From Acidobacteriota bacterium (GTDB taxonomy: Bacteria > Actinomycetota > Acidimicrobiia > Acidimicrobiales > RAAP-2), in contig JAGXBH010000001.1 of the NCBI GenBank assembly GCA_018971185.1, positions 62,001-126,000 on the forward strand: 64,000 nucleotides of DNA. The letters run 5' to 3'. Shown here one piece after another: positions 7,715-15,812 of this stretch; the stretch's first letter is position 1; each line of letters starts with the position of its first letter. The translations under genes and the position numbers were made by a program. The notes beneath the pieces were generated by a model. The model saw nothing but the letters and a program-made list of their open reading frames with translations, made no database searches and had not been told where the DNA came from.

Positions 7715-8420
7715 CCTCGAGGCGATACCCGACCCCGCGTATGGTCGTGATGTACTGGGGGTTCTTCGGATCCACCTCGATCAGCGTGCGCAGGCGCTTG
7801 ATGTGCACGTCGAGGGTCTTGGTGTCGCCGACGTAGTCACTGCCCCACACGCGGTCGATGAGCACGTCTCGCGTCAGCACGCGCCCGGGGTTCTCCAGGA
7901 GCAGAAGGAGGAGGGCGAACTCCTTCTTGCGCAACTTGACCTCGCGCCCGTCCACGAAGCACCGGCGCGCGTCGATGTCGAGCCGTAGGGGGCCCTGCTC
8001 GACGACGGCCTCCGACGGCGGGGTCGAGGCGGTGGTCTCGTGGCGGCGCAGGACGGCGCGGATGCGCGCGACGAGCTCGCGCAGTCGATAGGGCTTGGTC
8101 ACGTAGTCGTCCGCACCGATCTCGAGCATCAGCACCATGTCGACCTCTTCGCCCTTGGCGCTCACGATGATGATCGGCACGGTGCTCGAGAGGCGGATGG
8201 TGCGGCACACGTCGAGCCCCGAGACGCGCGGCAGCATCAGGTCCAGGAGCACCACGTCGAAGGGTTGCGCGTGGAAGGCCTCGATGGCCTCCTGACCGTC
8301 GCGGGCGATGACGACTTGGAACCCCTCGCGGGTGAGTCCCACGGTGAGGGCGTCGATGAACGACTCCTCGTCCTCCACGACGAGGATCCGCAGACCGCCC
8401 GCGGACTTGTCCTTGCTCAC
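7692..8420 (-). CDS. regX3: Response regulator RegX3 (OmpR/PhoB family)
   Basis: DNA-binding regulator paired with SenX3, known in mycobacteria for phosphate-starvation control. The 242 residues comprise a receiver (VVEDEES acidic pair, phospho-acceptor in LLDLMLPRVSG, YVTKPYRLREL with the conserved Lys) and a winged-helix domain. The winged-helix stretch GSDYVGDTKTLDVHIKRLR is close to that of mycobacterial RegX3 as I recall it. The start is GTG overlapping the kinase stop by 4 bp. No phoU or pst gene is adjacent. Confidence 0.9.
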   Translation of the reverse strand: MSKDKSAGGLRILVVEDEESFIDALTVGLTREGFQVVIARDGQEAIEAFHAQPFDVVLLDLMLPRVSGLDVCRTIRLSSTVPIIIVSAKGEEVDMVLMLEIGADDYVTKPYRLRELVARIRAVLRRHETTASTPPSEAVVEQGPLRLDIDARRCFVDGREVKLRKKEFALLLLLLENPGRVLTRDVLIDRVWGSDYVGDTKTLDVHIKRLRTLIEVDPKNPQYITTIRGVGYRLEVKSSSGE

Positions 8421-9715
8421 AGCTGGTTCACCGGCAGCTCGAGGATGAACGTGGAACCCTCACCCTCGCGGGACTCGACGAGCACTCGTCCATTGTGATT
8501 CTGCGCCACGTGTCGAACAATACTCAGGCCCAGACCCGTGCCCCCGGTGGCCCGGGCCCGACCCGGGTCGACCCGGTAGAAACGCTCGAAGATCCGATCG
8601 AGGTCCTTGGACGGTATTCCCTGACCCTGGTCGGTGATCGTCACGCGCACACGCGGACCCGCGGGCCCGTCCACGTCCGCGACGTCGCCGTCGACCCTCT
8701 CGATGCCGATCGACACCGCGGCACCGTCGGGTGAGTACTCGACCGCGTTCTCGAGCAGGGCCTGCACCGCCGAGATCAGTTGACGCCGATCGCCGCCGAT
8801 CACGTAGCCGATCTCGGGTTCGCGGAAGTCGATCGTGACCCCCTGCTGCTCGGCCGCGACGCGGATGCGCTCGATGGCGTCGGCGACGATGAGCGACACC
8901 GAGACGGGCTCACGGTTGGGCGACCCCTCGCCCTCGATGCGTGAGAGGTCGAGGAGGTCCTCGATGATCCGACTGACGCGGAAGGCCTCGGAGTTGATCC
9001 GTTCGGCCAGACGGTTCGCGACGACCGGATCGCGTTCGAACTGCAGCGTCTCGGCCAGCAGGCCCAGCGCGCCCATCGGAGTCTTGAGTTCGTGGGACAC
9101 GTTGGCGATGAAGTCCCGACGGATGTCCTCCAGCCGTCGTCGTTCCGACACGTCCTCGATGAAGGCGACCACACCGAGGGGGCGGCGCCCGTCGTCGATG
9201 ATCGCCGCGCGAATGGTGAGCGTGCGCCGTGGCGGCCCGTAGATGTCCATCGTCCGCTCCGCAACCCCGTTGGTCCACCCCTCGGCCAGGGTGTCGGTGA
9301 CCGCCTGCGCGGCGATGGCGTCGCCGTATCGCGACACCATGAGGCTCTCCGCCTGGGGGTTGCGGTACAGCACGCTCCCGGCTTCGTCACAGAGCACGAG
9401 GCCCAGCGGCAGGGCGTCGAGGGAACGGCGCAGGCGGATCGCGTCGGCGCCCGCCTCGGTGACCACCGAGGTCGCCTCGCCGGTGACTTCCTCGAGATGG
9501 GCCAGCGCGGCCTCCACCTTCCCCCGGTCGTCGAGGGGCTCGACGCCCAGACGCGCGCCGAGGGCCGCCAGTCGCTGGGCGATGGCGCGATTCCCGCGTC
9601 GGCGAAAGACGAGGATCCCGATCACCACGCCGAGGACGAGCACGGCCAGGGCTGCGGCGTACAGCAGCACCGGGGACCACGACGACGCCACGTTGTGGCT
9701 GATGGTGATGAGCAC
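8417..9715 (-). CDS. senX3: Sensor histidine kinase SenX3-like
   Basis: Membrane sensor kinase of the SenX3-RegX3 pair. From the GTG at 9715 it has 432 residues: a short exported start, one clear helix (about 11-32), a linker, a PAS-like domain (PLGLVLCDEAGSVLYRNPQ), HisKA with the phospho-histidine in RRDFIANVSHELKTPMGA, and HATPase with LLENAVEYSPDG, DQGQGIP and GTGLGLSIV. The H-box and following LLAET match mycobacterial SenX3 closely. The start is uncertain because the frame stays open upstream. It is divergent from the secretion-like operon. Confidence 0.88.
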   Translation of the reverse strand: MLITISHNVASSWSPVLLYAAALAVLVLGVVIGILVFRRRGNRAIAQRLAALGARLGVEPLDDRGKVEAALAHLEEVTGEATSVVTEAGADAIRLRRSLDALPLGLVLCDEAGSVLYRNPQAESLMVSRYGDAIAAQAVTDTLAEGWTNGVAERTMDIYGPPRRTLTIRAAIIDDGRRPLGVVAFIEDVSERRRLEDIRRDFIANVSHELKTPMGALGLLAETLQFERDPVVANRLAERINSEAFRVSRIIEDLLDLSRIEGEGSPNREPVSVSLIVADAIERIRVAAEQQGVTIDFREPEIGYVIGGDRRQLISAVQALLENAVEYSPDGAAVSIGIERVDGDVADVDGPAGPRVRVTITDQGQGIPSKDLDRIFERFYRVDPGRARATGGTGLGLSIVRHVAQNHNGRVLVESREGEGSTFILELPVNQL

Positions 9716-9746
9716 GAAAACATTCTCGCAGAAGTTCGCGCGCCGG

Positions 9747-9767
9747 TCGCAACAGCGACCGTTGCGA
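9747..9767. promoter_or_regulatory. Inverted repeat upstream of the secretion-like operon
   Basis: TCGCAAC, 7 nt, GTTGCGA is a perfect 7-bp inverted repeat. It lies in the 75-bp divergent gap between senX3 and the first secretion-like gene, 23 bp before its ATG. It could be an operator for either gene. Confidence 0.4.
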
Positions 9768-9790
9768 GTCCCGAGTGAAAGCGAGAAACC

Positions 9791-10075
9791 ATGACCCTGG
9801 CCACCGTTGGTCTCAGCCCCTCCGTCACCGATCTCCCCGGCGGACCCGTACTTCAACAGCTGGCGAACGGACTCGCCGCGTGGGCGCTCATCGGCTCGCT
9901 GATCGCGCTGCTGCTGGGTGCCGCGATGTGGGCCATCGGCTCTCACACCCAGAACATGCACCAGTCCGCCGCCGGCCGTCGAGCGGTGGTCACCTCGCTG
10001 GCCGCCGCGATCCTCATCGGCGCGGCCCCGGCCCTCATCAACTTCTTCTTCTCCGCCGGCCTCAAGGTCCACTGA
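9791..10075 (+). CDS. VirB2/TrbC-like small membrane protein (DUF6112-like)
   Basis: Ninety-four residues with two helices (about 27-50 and 66-88) joined by a short polar loop with Gln, Asn, His and Arg. This is the layout of VirB2/TrbC pilin-type or DUF6112 proteins that begin actinobacterial conjugation operons. There is no long signal peptide. The ATG has a weak AAAGCGAG ribosome site, and the stop overlaps the next start (TGATG). The role as a pilin or channel component is inferred from size, topology and the genes that follow. Confidence 0.6.
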   Translation: MTLATVGLSPSVTDLPGGPVLQQLANGLAAWALIGSLIALLLGAAMWAIGSHTQNMHQSAAGRRAVVTSLAAAILIGAAPALINFFFSAGLKVH

Positions 10076-11190
10076 TGCACTCGTTCCTCTGCCTCTTCAA
10101 TCCGGTGGGCTGCGCGACGACCTCACTGGCCCGGGCGTCCCTGGGCGACCTCTTCGGCGCGCTGACCAGTTGGGTGCTCTCCAGCGTCGGGTGGTTGCTC
10201 GGCACCACCGCGGACGTCTTGAAGTCCGCGGGGGAGCCGGCGAACATCACACGGGCCGCGACGCCGGAGTTCCTGGCCATGGCCACGCTCTCGCCCGTCC
10301 TCCTCCTCATCTCGGTGCTGGTGTCGGCCCTGCACTCCCTACGTCACGGCGACGCCGCCGCCCTATGGCGCAATTTCTTAGGTGTGGCGCCGGCGTGCGC
10401 GTTCTCCGTCGTCGCAGCCCGACCCCTGGCCTCGCTGGCGCTCACACTGGTCGACCAACTATGCGCAACCGCCGGGACCACCGTCGGTACCGGCGAGCAG
10501 GCGGTGAGCCACGCCCTGGCGGGACTCACGATCGCGGCCACGCCCGGCTTCGCCCTCTTCGTGCTCGCCGCGCTGGTGGTCCTGGGGGGCGTGATGCTGT
10601 GGTGCGAGCTGATCGTCCGGGCGGTGGTCCTCACCCTCCTCATTGTCCTCGTCCCCGTGGTGGTCCCGTTGGCGGCCATACCCGCGATGCGTCGAGTGGG
10701 TTGGCGACTCGCCGAGACCTTCGCGGCGGTGGCCCTGAGCAAGTTTCTCATCGTGGTCACCCTGGCCCTGGGCCTGAGCGAGCTCACCGGTCACGGCGCG
10801 ACCACGGTCATCACCGGGGCCGTGACCCTCGCGCTGGCCTCGCTCACCCCCTTCGTCATACTGCGCCTGATCCCGGTGGTCGAGCAATCCGCCCTGCACG
10901 GCGTCGAGGGACTGCGCCAGAGGGCCAGCCGCGCGGTCGCGGCGGCCCCGGGCTCACCGGCCGGAATGGCCGTCGCGGCGCTCGCCCCCGAGGTGGCGGT
11001 GCCCCCCGCGCCCGAGCGACCAGAGGACTGGGGCATCCCGATGTGGGAGGGCGGTCCGGACATCGAGATGCCCCCCTTCGACGCACCGACCCCACGAGCG
11101 CCGGTGGGGGAACCGCGCCTGCGTACGGGCCACGTGGCGTACTCCACCGACGAGATGGGCCCGGTGATCGGCTGGCACTTTGACGAATAG
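10075..11190 (+). CDS. VirB6/TrbL-like polytopic membrane protein
   Basis: The 371-residue protein has about six to seven helices between residues 20 and 270, then a Pro/Ala-rich cytoplasmic tail of about 100 residues. A long run of hydrophobic segments with a central LWCELIVRAVVLTLLIVLVP fits VirB6/TrbL inner-membrane channel proteins, such as those next to PrgI-like proteins in actinobacterial elements. The start ATG overlaps the previous stop by 1 bp. The tail (WEGGPDIEMPPFDAP) is low-complexity and acidic. The assignment rests on topology and context, not on a sequence motif. Confidence 0.6.
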   Translation: MHSFLCLFNPVGCATTSLARASLGDLFGALTSWVLSSVGWLLGTTADVLKSAGEPANITRAATPEFLAMATLSPVLLLISVLVSALHSLRHGDAAALWRNFLGVAPACAFSVVAARPLASLALTLVDQLCATAGTTVGTGEQAVSHALAGLTIAATPGFALFVLAALVVLGGVMLWCELIVRAVVLTLLIVLVPVVVPLAAIPAMRRVGWRLAETFAAVALSKFLIVVTLALGLSELTGHGATTVITGAVTLALASLTPFVILRLIPVVEQSALHGVEGLRQRASRAVAAAPGSPAGMAVAALAPEVAVPPAPERPEDWGIPMWEGGPDIEMPPFDAPTPRAPVGEPRLRTGHVAYSTDEMGPVIGWHFDE

Positions 11191-12244
11191 CGACAACGGA
11201 GCCACCTTCGCCGACTCCGACGCCGAGGTGCGATGGTACGGCCTGGCGCGACATCGCCTCGTGCTGGGGCTCGGCGCCCTCGGTGTGTCACTCCTGGCCC
11301 TCGTGACGCACGGGCGATGGTGGGAGTGGTGCGCAGCTCCCGCGCTGGTCCTCCTCACGGTGCCGGGCACGACGGGACGCAGCTGCTACGAGATGGCGGC
11401 GACCGAGGTCCGATTCTGGATGCGTCGGCGGCTCACGTGGAGCGTGGTCACCCCGACACCCGAGGGCTTGGTCCTCACCTCTCGTCACGAGTGCCGCGTC
11501 GAGGTCTACGAACTCTTGCACCGGGGTCGCCTCGACCTCTCGGGTCATGACGCGGGCCTCGCGGCTCGACTCGCCCAGTTGGTCGAGGCGATCGCCGAGG
11601 GCGGCGTCGGCGCGCACGTCGCTCTCCACGTCGAGTCCCGCGAGGGTGCGCCACCCGCCACGACTCTCAGCACGACGTCGCCCATCGCTGCCGCGCCGGA
11701 ATGGCGACGAGTCGCCGGCGGGGGCGTCCCGCGGACGCTACGGGTCGGCCGCAACGCGTTGCTGGAGCGGCGCGACCACCTCCGCACGCGTGACGGAGTG
11801 CTACGCACGCTTCGCGTGAGCCGCTTCGCTCCGGGTCGCGAGACGGCGGGTCTCGCCGTCCTGGGCGAGCGCACGGGCTGGCTCACCCTCTCGGTCCACG
11901 CCGCGGTGGTTCCCACGGCCCGGGCGCGGCGTCTCACCGCTCGCGCGGTGCACCGTGTCGGCAGCGACGCACAGATATCGCGCTCGGCGGGGTTTCGATG
12001 GTCGGCGCGACGCGAATGGGAGTTGGACGCCCTGCGTCAGCGCGAACAGGCCGTGGCCGCCGGAGCCGCCCTGTGCCAATGGGCGCTCTACCTGGTGGTG
12101 CGGGCACCGACGCTCGAAGAGCTGCGCGCTCGGGTGCACGACGTCGTAGCGCTCTCGCGCGCGGCGGGCCTGCGTCTCGACATGGGCAGCGCGCAACAGC
12201 ACGAGTTCTTCGAGTTCCAGCTCCCCGGGGGTCCGGGCTGGTGA
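11180..12244 (+). CDS. PrgI/SCO6880-like type IV secretion protein
   Basis: The 354-residue protein has a hairpin of two helices near 27-65 (GLGALGVSLLALVTH and APALVLLTVPGTTG) and then a soluble domain rich in Arg. The layout resembles the SCO6880/PrgI proteins that sit directly before the VirB4-type ATPase in actinobacterial conjugation operons. The soluble part may stand in for the N-terminal half missing from the ATPase. The start is a TTG overlapping the upstream gene by 11 bp; a later start is possible. The stop overlaps the next GTG. Confidence 0.6.
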   Translation: MTNSDNGATFADSDAEVRWYGLARHRLVLGLGALGVSLLALVTHGRWWEWCAAPALVLLTVPGTTGRSCYEMAATEVRFWMRRRLTWSVVTPTPEGLVLTSRHECRVEVYELLHRGRLDLSGHDAGLAARLAQLVEAIAEGGVGAHVALHVESREGAPPATTLSTTSPIAAAPEWRRVAGGGVPRTLRVGRNALLERRDHLRTRDGVLRTLRVSRFAPGRETAGLAVLGERTGWLTLSVHAAVVPTARARRLTARAVHRVGSDAQISRSAGFRWSARREWELDALRQREQAVAAGAALCQWALYLVVRAPTLEELRARVHDVVALSRAAGLRLDMGSAQQHEFFEFQLPGGPGW

Positions 12245-13422
12245 CGAGGGCGTGGACCCACTGGGGCACCTCGCGGCATCTCGGTGCCCTGCGCCTGCCG
12301 ACCCACGACGCCGGTACGCGACTGACCGGTCCGGTGCTCGGACGATGCGTGCGCGGCGGGGACTTCGTCCTGGACCCCTTCGACGCCTACGAGGCGCGTT
12401 TGGTGACGAATCCCAACGTCGTGGTGGCGGGATCCATCGGCGCGGGCAAGAGCACGCTGGTGAAGATGATGATCGACCGCGCGCTGCGGCGCGGCCGCCG
12501 AGTGGTGGTGGTCGACCCGAAGGGGGAGTACGGCTCGCTGGCCCGCGCCCACGGGGTCCAACCTCTGGTCGTGGGGCGCGACGGATGGTACTGGCCGTCG
12601 GCCCTCGGGGGCCGCTCGCAGTACGACTTCGTGACCACCCTCCTCACCAGTGCCAAGTGCGCCGCCCTGGACGATGACGAGCGATACGCCCTCGACCGGG
12701 CGTGGCGCGAGATGGGCGAGCCGCCCGAGCGCGTCCTGGCCGAGCTCGCGCGACGCCTGGCGCCCTTCCTCGGTGACCGGGTCCACGAGGGGGAGAGACG
12801 GCTCGCCCTCTTGCTGCGACGATTCGCCGAGGGCGACCTCGCGCGGCTCTACGACGGCGAGGGACCGCCGACGCGCTTCGAGGACGCCCTGGTGGTGCTC
12901 GACGTCTCCGCGTATTGGGGGACCGACCTCATGAGCGTGGCGGCGCTCAGCGCCGTCGCGGCCGCTCAGCGACTGGCCACCCGAGAGGAACCCGGGTACC
13001 TCGTCCTCGACGAGGCGTGGGCCCTGCTCGGCGACGACGCCTCCCTGCGCTGGTTGCAGGGATCGTGGAAGTTGAGTCGCGCCAGCGGGATCAGCCACGT
13101 CCTGGTACTGCACCGCTGGAGCGACGTCGCGGCCGTCGGCGGGGCCGGCAGCGCGTCGCGCGCCCGGGCGCAGGGCCTCCTGCGCGAGTGCGAGACCACG
13201 TGGCTGTTCCGACAGCCGCCCGACGAGGCGGCCGAGATGGCGTCCGTCCTGGCCCTGAGTCGCCGCGAGGAGGTCTGCCTGCCCGACCTCGCGCGCGGGC
13301 GCGCGCTCGTGCGCTACGGCAGCGCTCGCTCGGTGGTCCAACTCACCCCCGACGAGCGCGACGCGGCGTTCGTCGACACCGACGCGGCGATGCGACCCCA
13401 CGACGCGTGGGAGGAGGGATGA
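12241..13422 (+). CDS. VirB4/TraC-like secretion ATPase (short form)
   Basis: The 393-residue ATPase has Walker A GSIGAGKST (about 64-72), then VVVVDPKGEYGSLA, Walker B YLVLDEAWALLG and late motifs SGISHVLVLHRWSD and ETTWLFRQPPDE. These are features of the VirB4/TraC/HerA group of membrane-secretion motors. VirB4 proteins are usually near 800 residues, so this is the C-terminal motor half only. The GTG start overlaps the PrgI-like stop by 4 bp, consistent with a split VirB4. The last base overlaps the VirD4-like ATG (TGATG). Confidence 0.85.
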   Translation: MTRAWTHWGTSRHLGALRLPTHDAGTRLTGPVLGRCVRGGDFVLDPFDAYEARLVTNPNVVVAGSIGAGKSTLVKMMIDRALRRGRRVVVVDPKGEYGSLARAHGVQPLVVGRDGWYWPSALGGRSQYDFVTTLLTSAKCAALDDDERYALDRAWREMGEPPERVLAELARRLAPFLGDRVHEGERRLALLLRRFAEGDLARLYDGEGPPTRFEDALVVLDVSAYWGTDLMSVAALSAVAAAQRLATREEPGYLVLDEAWALLGDDASLRWLQGSWKLSRASGISHVLVLHRWSDVAAVGGAGSASRARAQGLLRECETTWLFRQPPDEAAEMASVLALSRREEVCLPDLARGRALVRYGSARSVVQLTPDERDAAFVDTDAAMRPHDAWEEG

Positions 13423-14579
13423 TGCGCGAGGGGACGATGGGGCTCGGACGACGGTCGTGGAAGGGTTACCCCCTGGGTTGGACCACGCGCCTCGAGCGCG
13501 GCCACTCACTCCTCGTGGTGGGTCCGACACAGGCGGGAAAGACCTCGTCCCTCGTCGTCCCGGCGATCCTGACCTGGAGCGGTCCGGTCGTCGTGACGAG
13601 CGTCAAGAGTGACGTGGTGTCGATCACCGCGCCGTGGCGCGCGTCGCGCGGCCGCGTCCAGCGCCTCGAGCCCGGGCGCGACGACGGACTGACGTGGGAC
13701 CCCCTCGAGGACGTCGCGAGCCTGCGCCACGCCCTGCGGGTCGCCCAGTCGCTCACCCACGAGTCGACTCGCGGCGAGTCGGAGTTCTGGAACGCCCTGG
13801 CCGTGAAGCTCCTGGCGGGACTCTTCGTCGCGGCCCGCGAGCGTCACGCCTCGATCTTCGACGTGGCGACCCTGGTGGAGAGCCGACGCTGGGACGAATG
13901 GGTCTCGTACGACGGGTCCGCCCCTCACGCGATGTTGCGGTCGTTCCTGGACTACGAGCCCAAGACCCTCGACGGCGTGGTCACCACCGCGGAGACCATG
14001 CTGCTCGCGTGGCGGTTCCGACAGCCCCTCGCACGCCTCGATGATCTGCTCGATGCGGACAACACCCTGTATCTCTGCAGTCCCCGCGGTGAGCACGGCG
14101 CGTACGAGCCGCTGTTTCGCGGTGCCCTTCGCCGCGTCCTCGAGGACCAGCAGCAGCGCCACGACGCGGGTCGCGCCCGCCCTCTCCTCCTGGTCCTGGA
14201 CGAGGCGGCGACCGTGGCCAGTCTGGACGAGCTCGACCAACTGGCCGCCACTGTGGCCGGCCTCGGCGTCACTCTGGTGACCGTGATCCAGGACTTCTCG
14301 CAGTTGGCGGCGCGCTGGGGACCGCGCGCGGCGACCATCGTGAACAATCACGCGACGCGGATGGTGTTGGCGGGCCTGGCCGACCCAGCGGTCGCCACGT
14401 ACCTCCCCGAGGTCGTCGAGACCCGTGACGACCGTCCCTCGGTGCCGATGCGGATGCGGCCGCGCAACACCGCCGTCGTGGTGGCGGGCCGCCGGCGCGT
14501 CTTCGCGGTGCACCTGCGTCCGTGGTGGCGCCAGCGGCATCTGCGCGACCGCGGTCGCCACGGTTCGTCAGTACTGTAG
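13422..14579 (+). CDS. VirD4/TraG-like coupling ATPase without membrane anchor
   Basis: The 385-residue protein matches type IV coupling proteins: Walker A GPTQAGKTS (about 34-42), then SVKSDVV, a central FWNALAVKLLAGLF helix, Walker B LLLVLDEAATVASLDEL, and VTVIQDFSQLAARWG with NNHATRM. These proteins pass substrates to the secretion channel. The usual two N-terminal membrane helices are missing, since Walker A lies within the first 45 residues. The ATG at 13422 has GAGGAGG just upstream; an overlapping ATG lies 3 nt earlier. No relaxase follows. Confidence 0.85.
   Translation: MREGTMGLGRRSWKGYPLGWTTRLERGHSLLVVGPTQAGKTSSLVVPAILTWSGPVVVTSVKSDVVSITAPWRASRGRVQRLEPGRDDGLTWDPLEDVASLRHALRVAQSLTHESTRGESEFWNALAVKLLAGLFVAARERHASIFDVATLVESRRWDEWVSYDGSAPHAMLRSFLDYEPKTLDGVVTTAETMLLAWRFRQPLARLDDLLDADNTLYLCSPRGEHGAYEPLFRGALRRVLEDQQQRHDAGRARPLLLVLDEAATVASLDELDQLAATVAGLGVTLVTVIQDFSQLAARWGPRAATIVNNHATRMVLAGLADPAVATYLPEVVETRDDRPSVPMRMRPRNTAVVVAGRRRVFAVHLRPWWRQRHLRDRGRHGSSVL
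14572..14577 (+). promoter_or_regulatory. -10 box (TACTGT) of the ROK gene
   Basis: TACTGT lies within the last codons of the VirD4-like gene and exactly 6 nt before the ROK ATG. The kinase relative can therefore be transcribed as a leaderless mRNA independently of the secretion-like operon. Confidence 0.5.
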
Positions 14580-14583
14580 AGAA

Positions 14584-15339
14584 ATGGAGGAACCGTTCGT
14601 CAGCCCCGACGATGTCCTGGCCATCGACATTGGGGCCACGAACATCAAGTTCGCCCGCGTCGACGCTCACGGGCGGCTCCGCAGTTCGCACAAGCGCCGG
14701 CCCACACCCCATCCGTGCACCCCCGAAAGATTGGTCGAGTGGGTCGTGCAGCGGACCCAGAACTTCGTGATCGATCGGGTGGGTATCGGGTTCCCCGGGG
14801 AGTTCGAGGACGGGTGCGTCGTGCGACCGGGCAACCTCTCGCGGGTCGGCGGTGTGGGCACCGAGATCGACGCCGCCCTCGATGAGCAGTGGGGCGGTTT
14901 CGCTCTCGAGCAGACGCTGCGCGCGAGGACCGGCCGGGACGTCCGTGTTGTCAACGACGCGACGCTCGCCGCCCTCGGTTGCTGTCGTGGAGAGGGCACC
15001 GAGCTGGTGGTGACGCTAGGCACCGGGTGCGGGGTCGCGCTGCAGGTCGAGGGAGAGCGACGTCGGATCCGAGACCTCGGTCGACTCGACTTCGACACGG
15101 GACGCTCCTTCGACCAGGCGTTGGGCGAACGCGCGCGCGCCCGAGACGACGCGGCATGGCGCACTGACGTGCGTGGCGCGGTCGACGCCCTCGCCAAGGA
15201 GTTCGATGCGTCGATGGTCTACCTCGCGGGGGGCAACGCCCGTCGGATTTCGGTCGACCTCTTCGACTCGGTGCCCTACGAGATCACGATTGCCGGCAAC
15301 GAAGCGTCGCTTCGTGGCGCAGCTCGACTCTTTCGCTGA
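14584..15339 (+). CDS. ROK-family kinase-like protein (polyphosphate glucokinase relative)
   Basis: The 251-residue actin-fold protein has phosphate-1 DIGATNIKF (about 15-23), GIGFPGEFEDG, phosphate-2 VVNDATLAALG, and VTLGTGCGVAL. Spacing and order resemble polyphosphate/ATP-glucokinases. Where that family has ELGH, which binds the sugar, this protein has DLGR, so glucose phosphorylation is doubtful. The adenosine-side motif (VYLAGGNARR) is also relaxed. It starts 4 bp after the VirD4-like stop but has its own -10 box. The true substrate is unknown. Confidence 0.7.
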   Translation: MEEPFVSPDDVLAIDIGATNIKFARVDAHGRLRSSHKRRPTPHPCTPERLVEWVVQRTQNFVIDRVGIGFPGEFEDGCVVRPGNLSRVGGVGTEIDAALDEQWGGFALEQTLRARTGRDVRVVNDATLAALGCCRGEGTELVVTLGTGCGVALQVEGERRRIRDLGRLDFDTGRSFDQALGERARARDDAAWRTDVRGAVDALAKEFDASMVYLAGGNARRISVDLFDSVPYEITIAGNEASLRGAARLFR

Positions 15340-15384
15340 GACTCGGACCCGATCTCGCACTTCGCACGGTCCGGGAGCGTCGGC

Positions 15385-15390
15385 TAGGCT
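15385..15390 (+). promoter_or_regulatory. -10 box (TAGGCT) of tRNA-Arg
   Basis: TAGGCT ends 17 nt before the mature 5' end of the tRNA, a normal distance for a tRNA promoter with a short 5' leader. Confidence 0.45.
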
Positions 15391-15407
15391 GTACTTCCTG
15401 CACCAAC

Positions 15408-15484
15408 GCGGCTGTAGCTCAGCGGATTAGAGCATCGGTCTACGGAACCGAGGGTCGGGGGTTCGAATCCCTCCAGCCGCACCA
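15408..15484 (+). tRNA. tRNA-Arg (anticodon ACG)
   Basis: Seven-base acceptor stem GCGGCTG/CAGCCGC, D arm GCTCAGCGGATTAGAGC, anticodon stem TCGGT/ACCGA around loop CTACGGA (anticodon ACG), T arm with GGTTCGAATCC, and encoded CCA. The ACG anticodon is normally deaminated to ICG to read CGU, CGC and CGA. It stands alone, transcribed in the same direction as the genes on either side. Confidence 0.97.
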
Positions 15485-15602
15485 TTGTGATGTGCCAAGG
15501 CATCGTTGACGGCCACCACGAACCCGCTCGCCGTCCGGATGGTCTGTTCCTACCTCCCTCGTCGTCGATCAGGCCTCCCCACCTATAGGAGGGGCTTCCA
15601 CG

Positions 15603-15812
15603 GTGTCGATCCGAACAACGTTCGCGCCAGCGTCGTCGATCATCCATCGCGCCGCCCTGGCGCGAGAAGAGTCACTCGAAGCGGTCGAGATTCGATGGCG
15701 TCCGACAAGGATCCAATCGCCCGAGCATCCCGGGACCTTCGCCATCGCCGCGCGGCGCCGGACGCTGCTAAGACGTAGTCGGGCGACGAGAGACCGCGGA
15801 GTGGCGACGTGA
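15603..15812 (+). CDS. Possible 69-residue protein ahead of the acetyltransferase
   Basis: The GTG at 15603 has a strong AGGAGG site at 15587-15592 with 10-nt spacing. The stop overlaps the acetyltransferase GTG by 4 bp (GTGA), the coupling style used throughout this window. Against it, third-position GC is lower than in neighbours and the sequence is Arg-rich without a recognisable motif or membrane helix. It may be a real leader peptide, or only a translated leader that couples to the next gene. Confidence 0.3.
   Translation: MSIRTTFAPASSIIHRAALAREESLEAVEIRWRPTRIQSPEHPGTFAIAARRRTLLRRSRATRDRGVAT

Noticed and set aside
9791-15484. Integrated conjugative element using tRNA-Arg as attachment site
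   Set aside because: No integrase or excisionase is present, and I saw no second copy of the tRNA 3' end near the left edge. The tRNA is complete and the ROK gene lies between.
15506-15778. Ninety-codon frame after tRNA-Arg
   Set aside because: No ribosome site, Arg/Ser-rich shadow composition, and it overlaps the better supported small frame at 15603.
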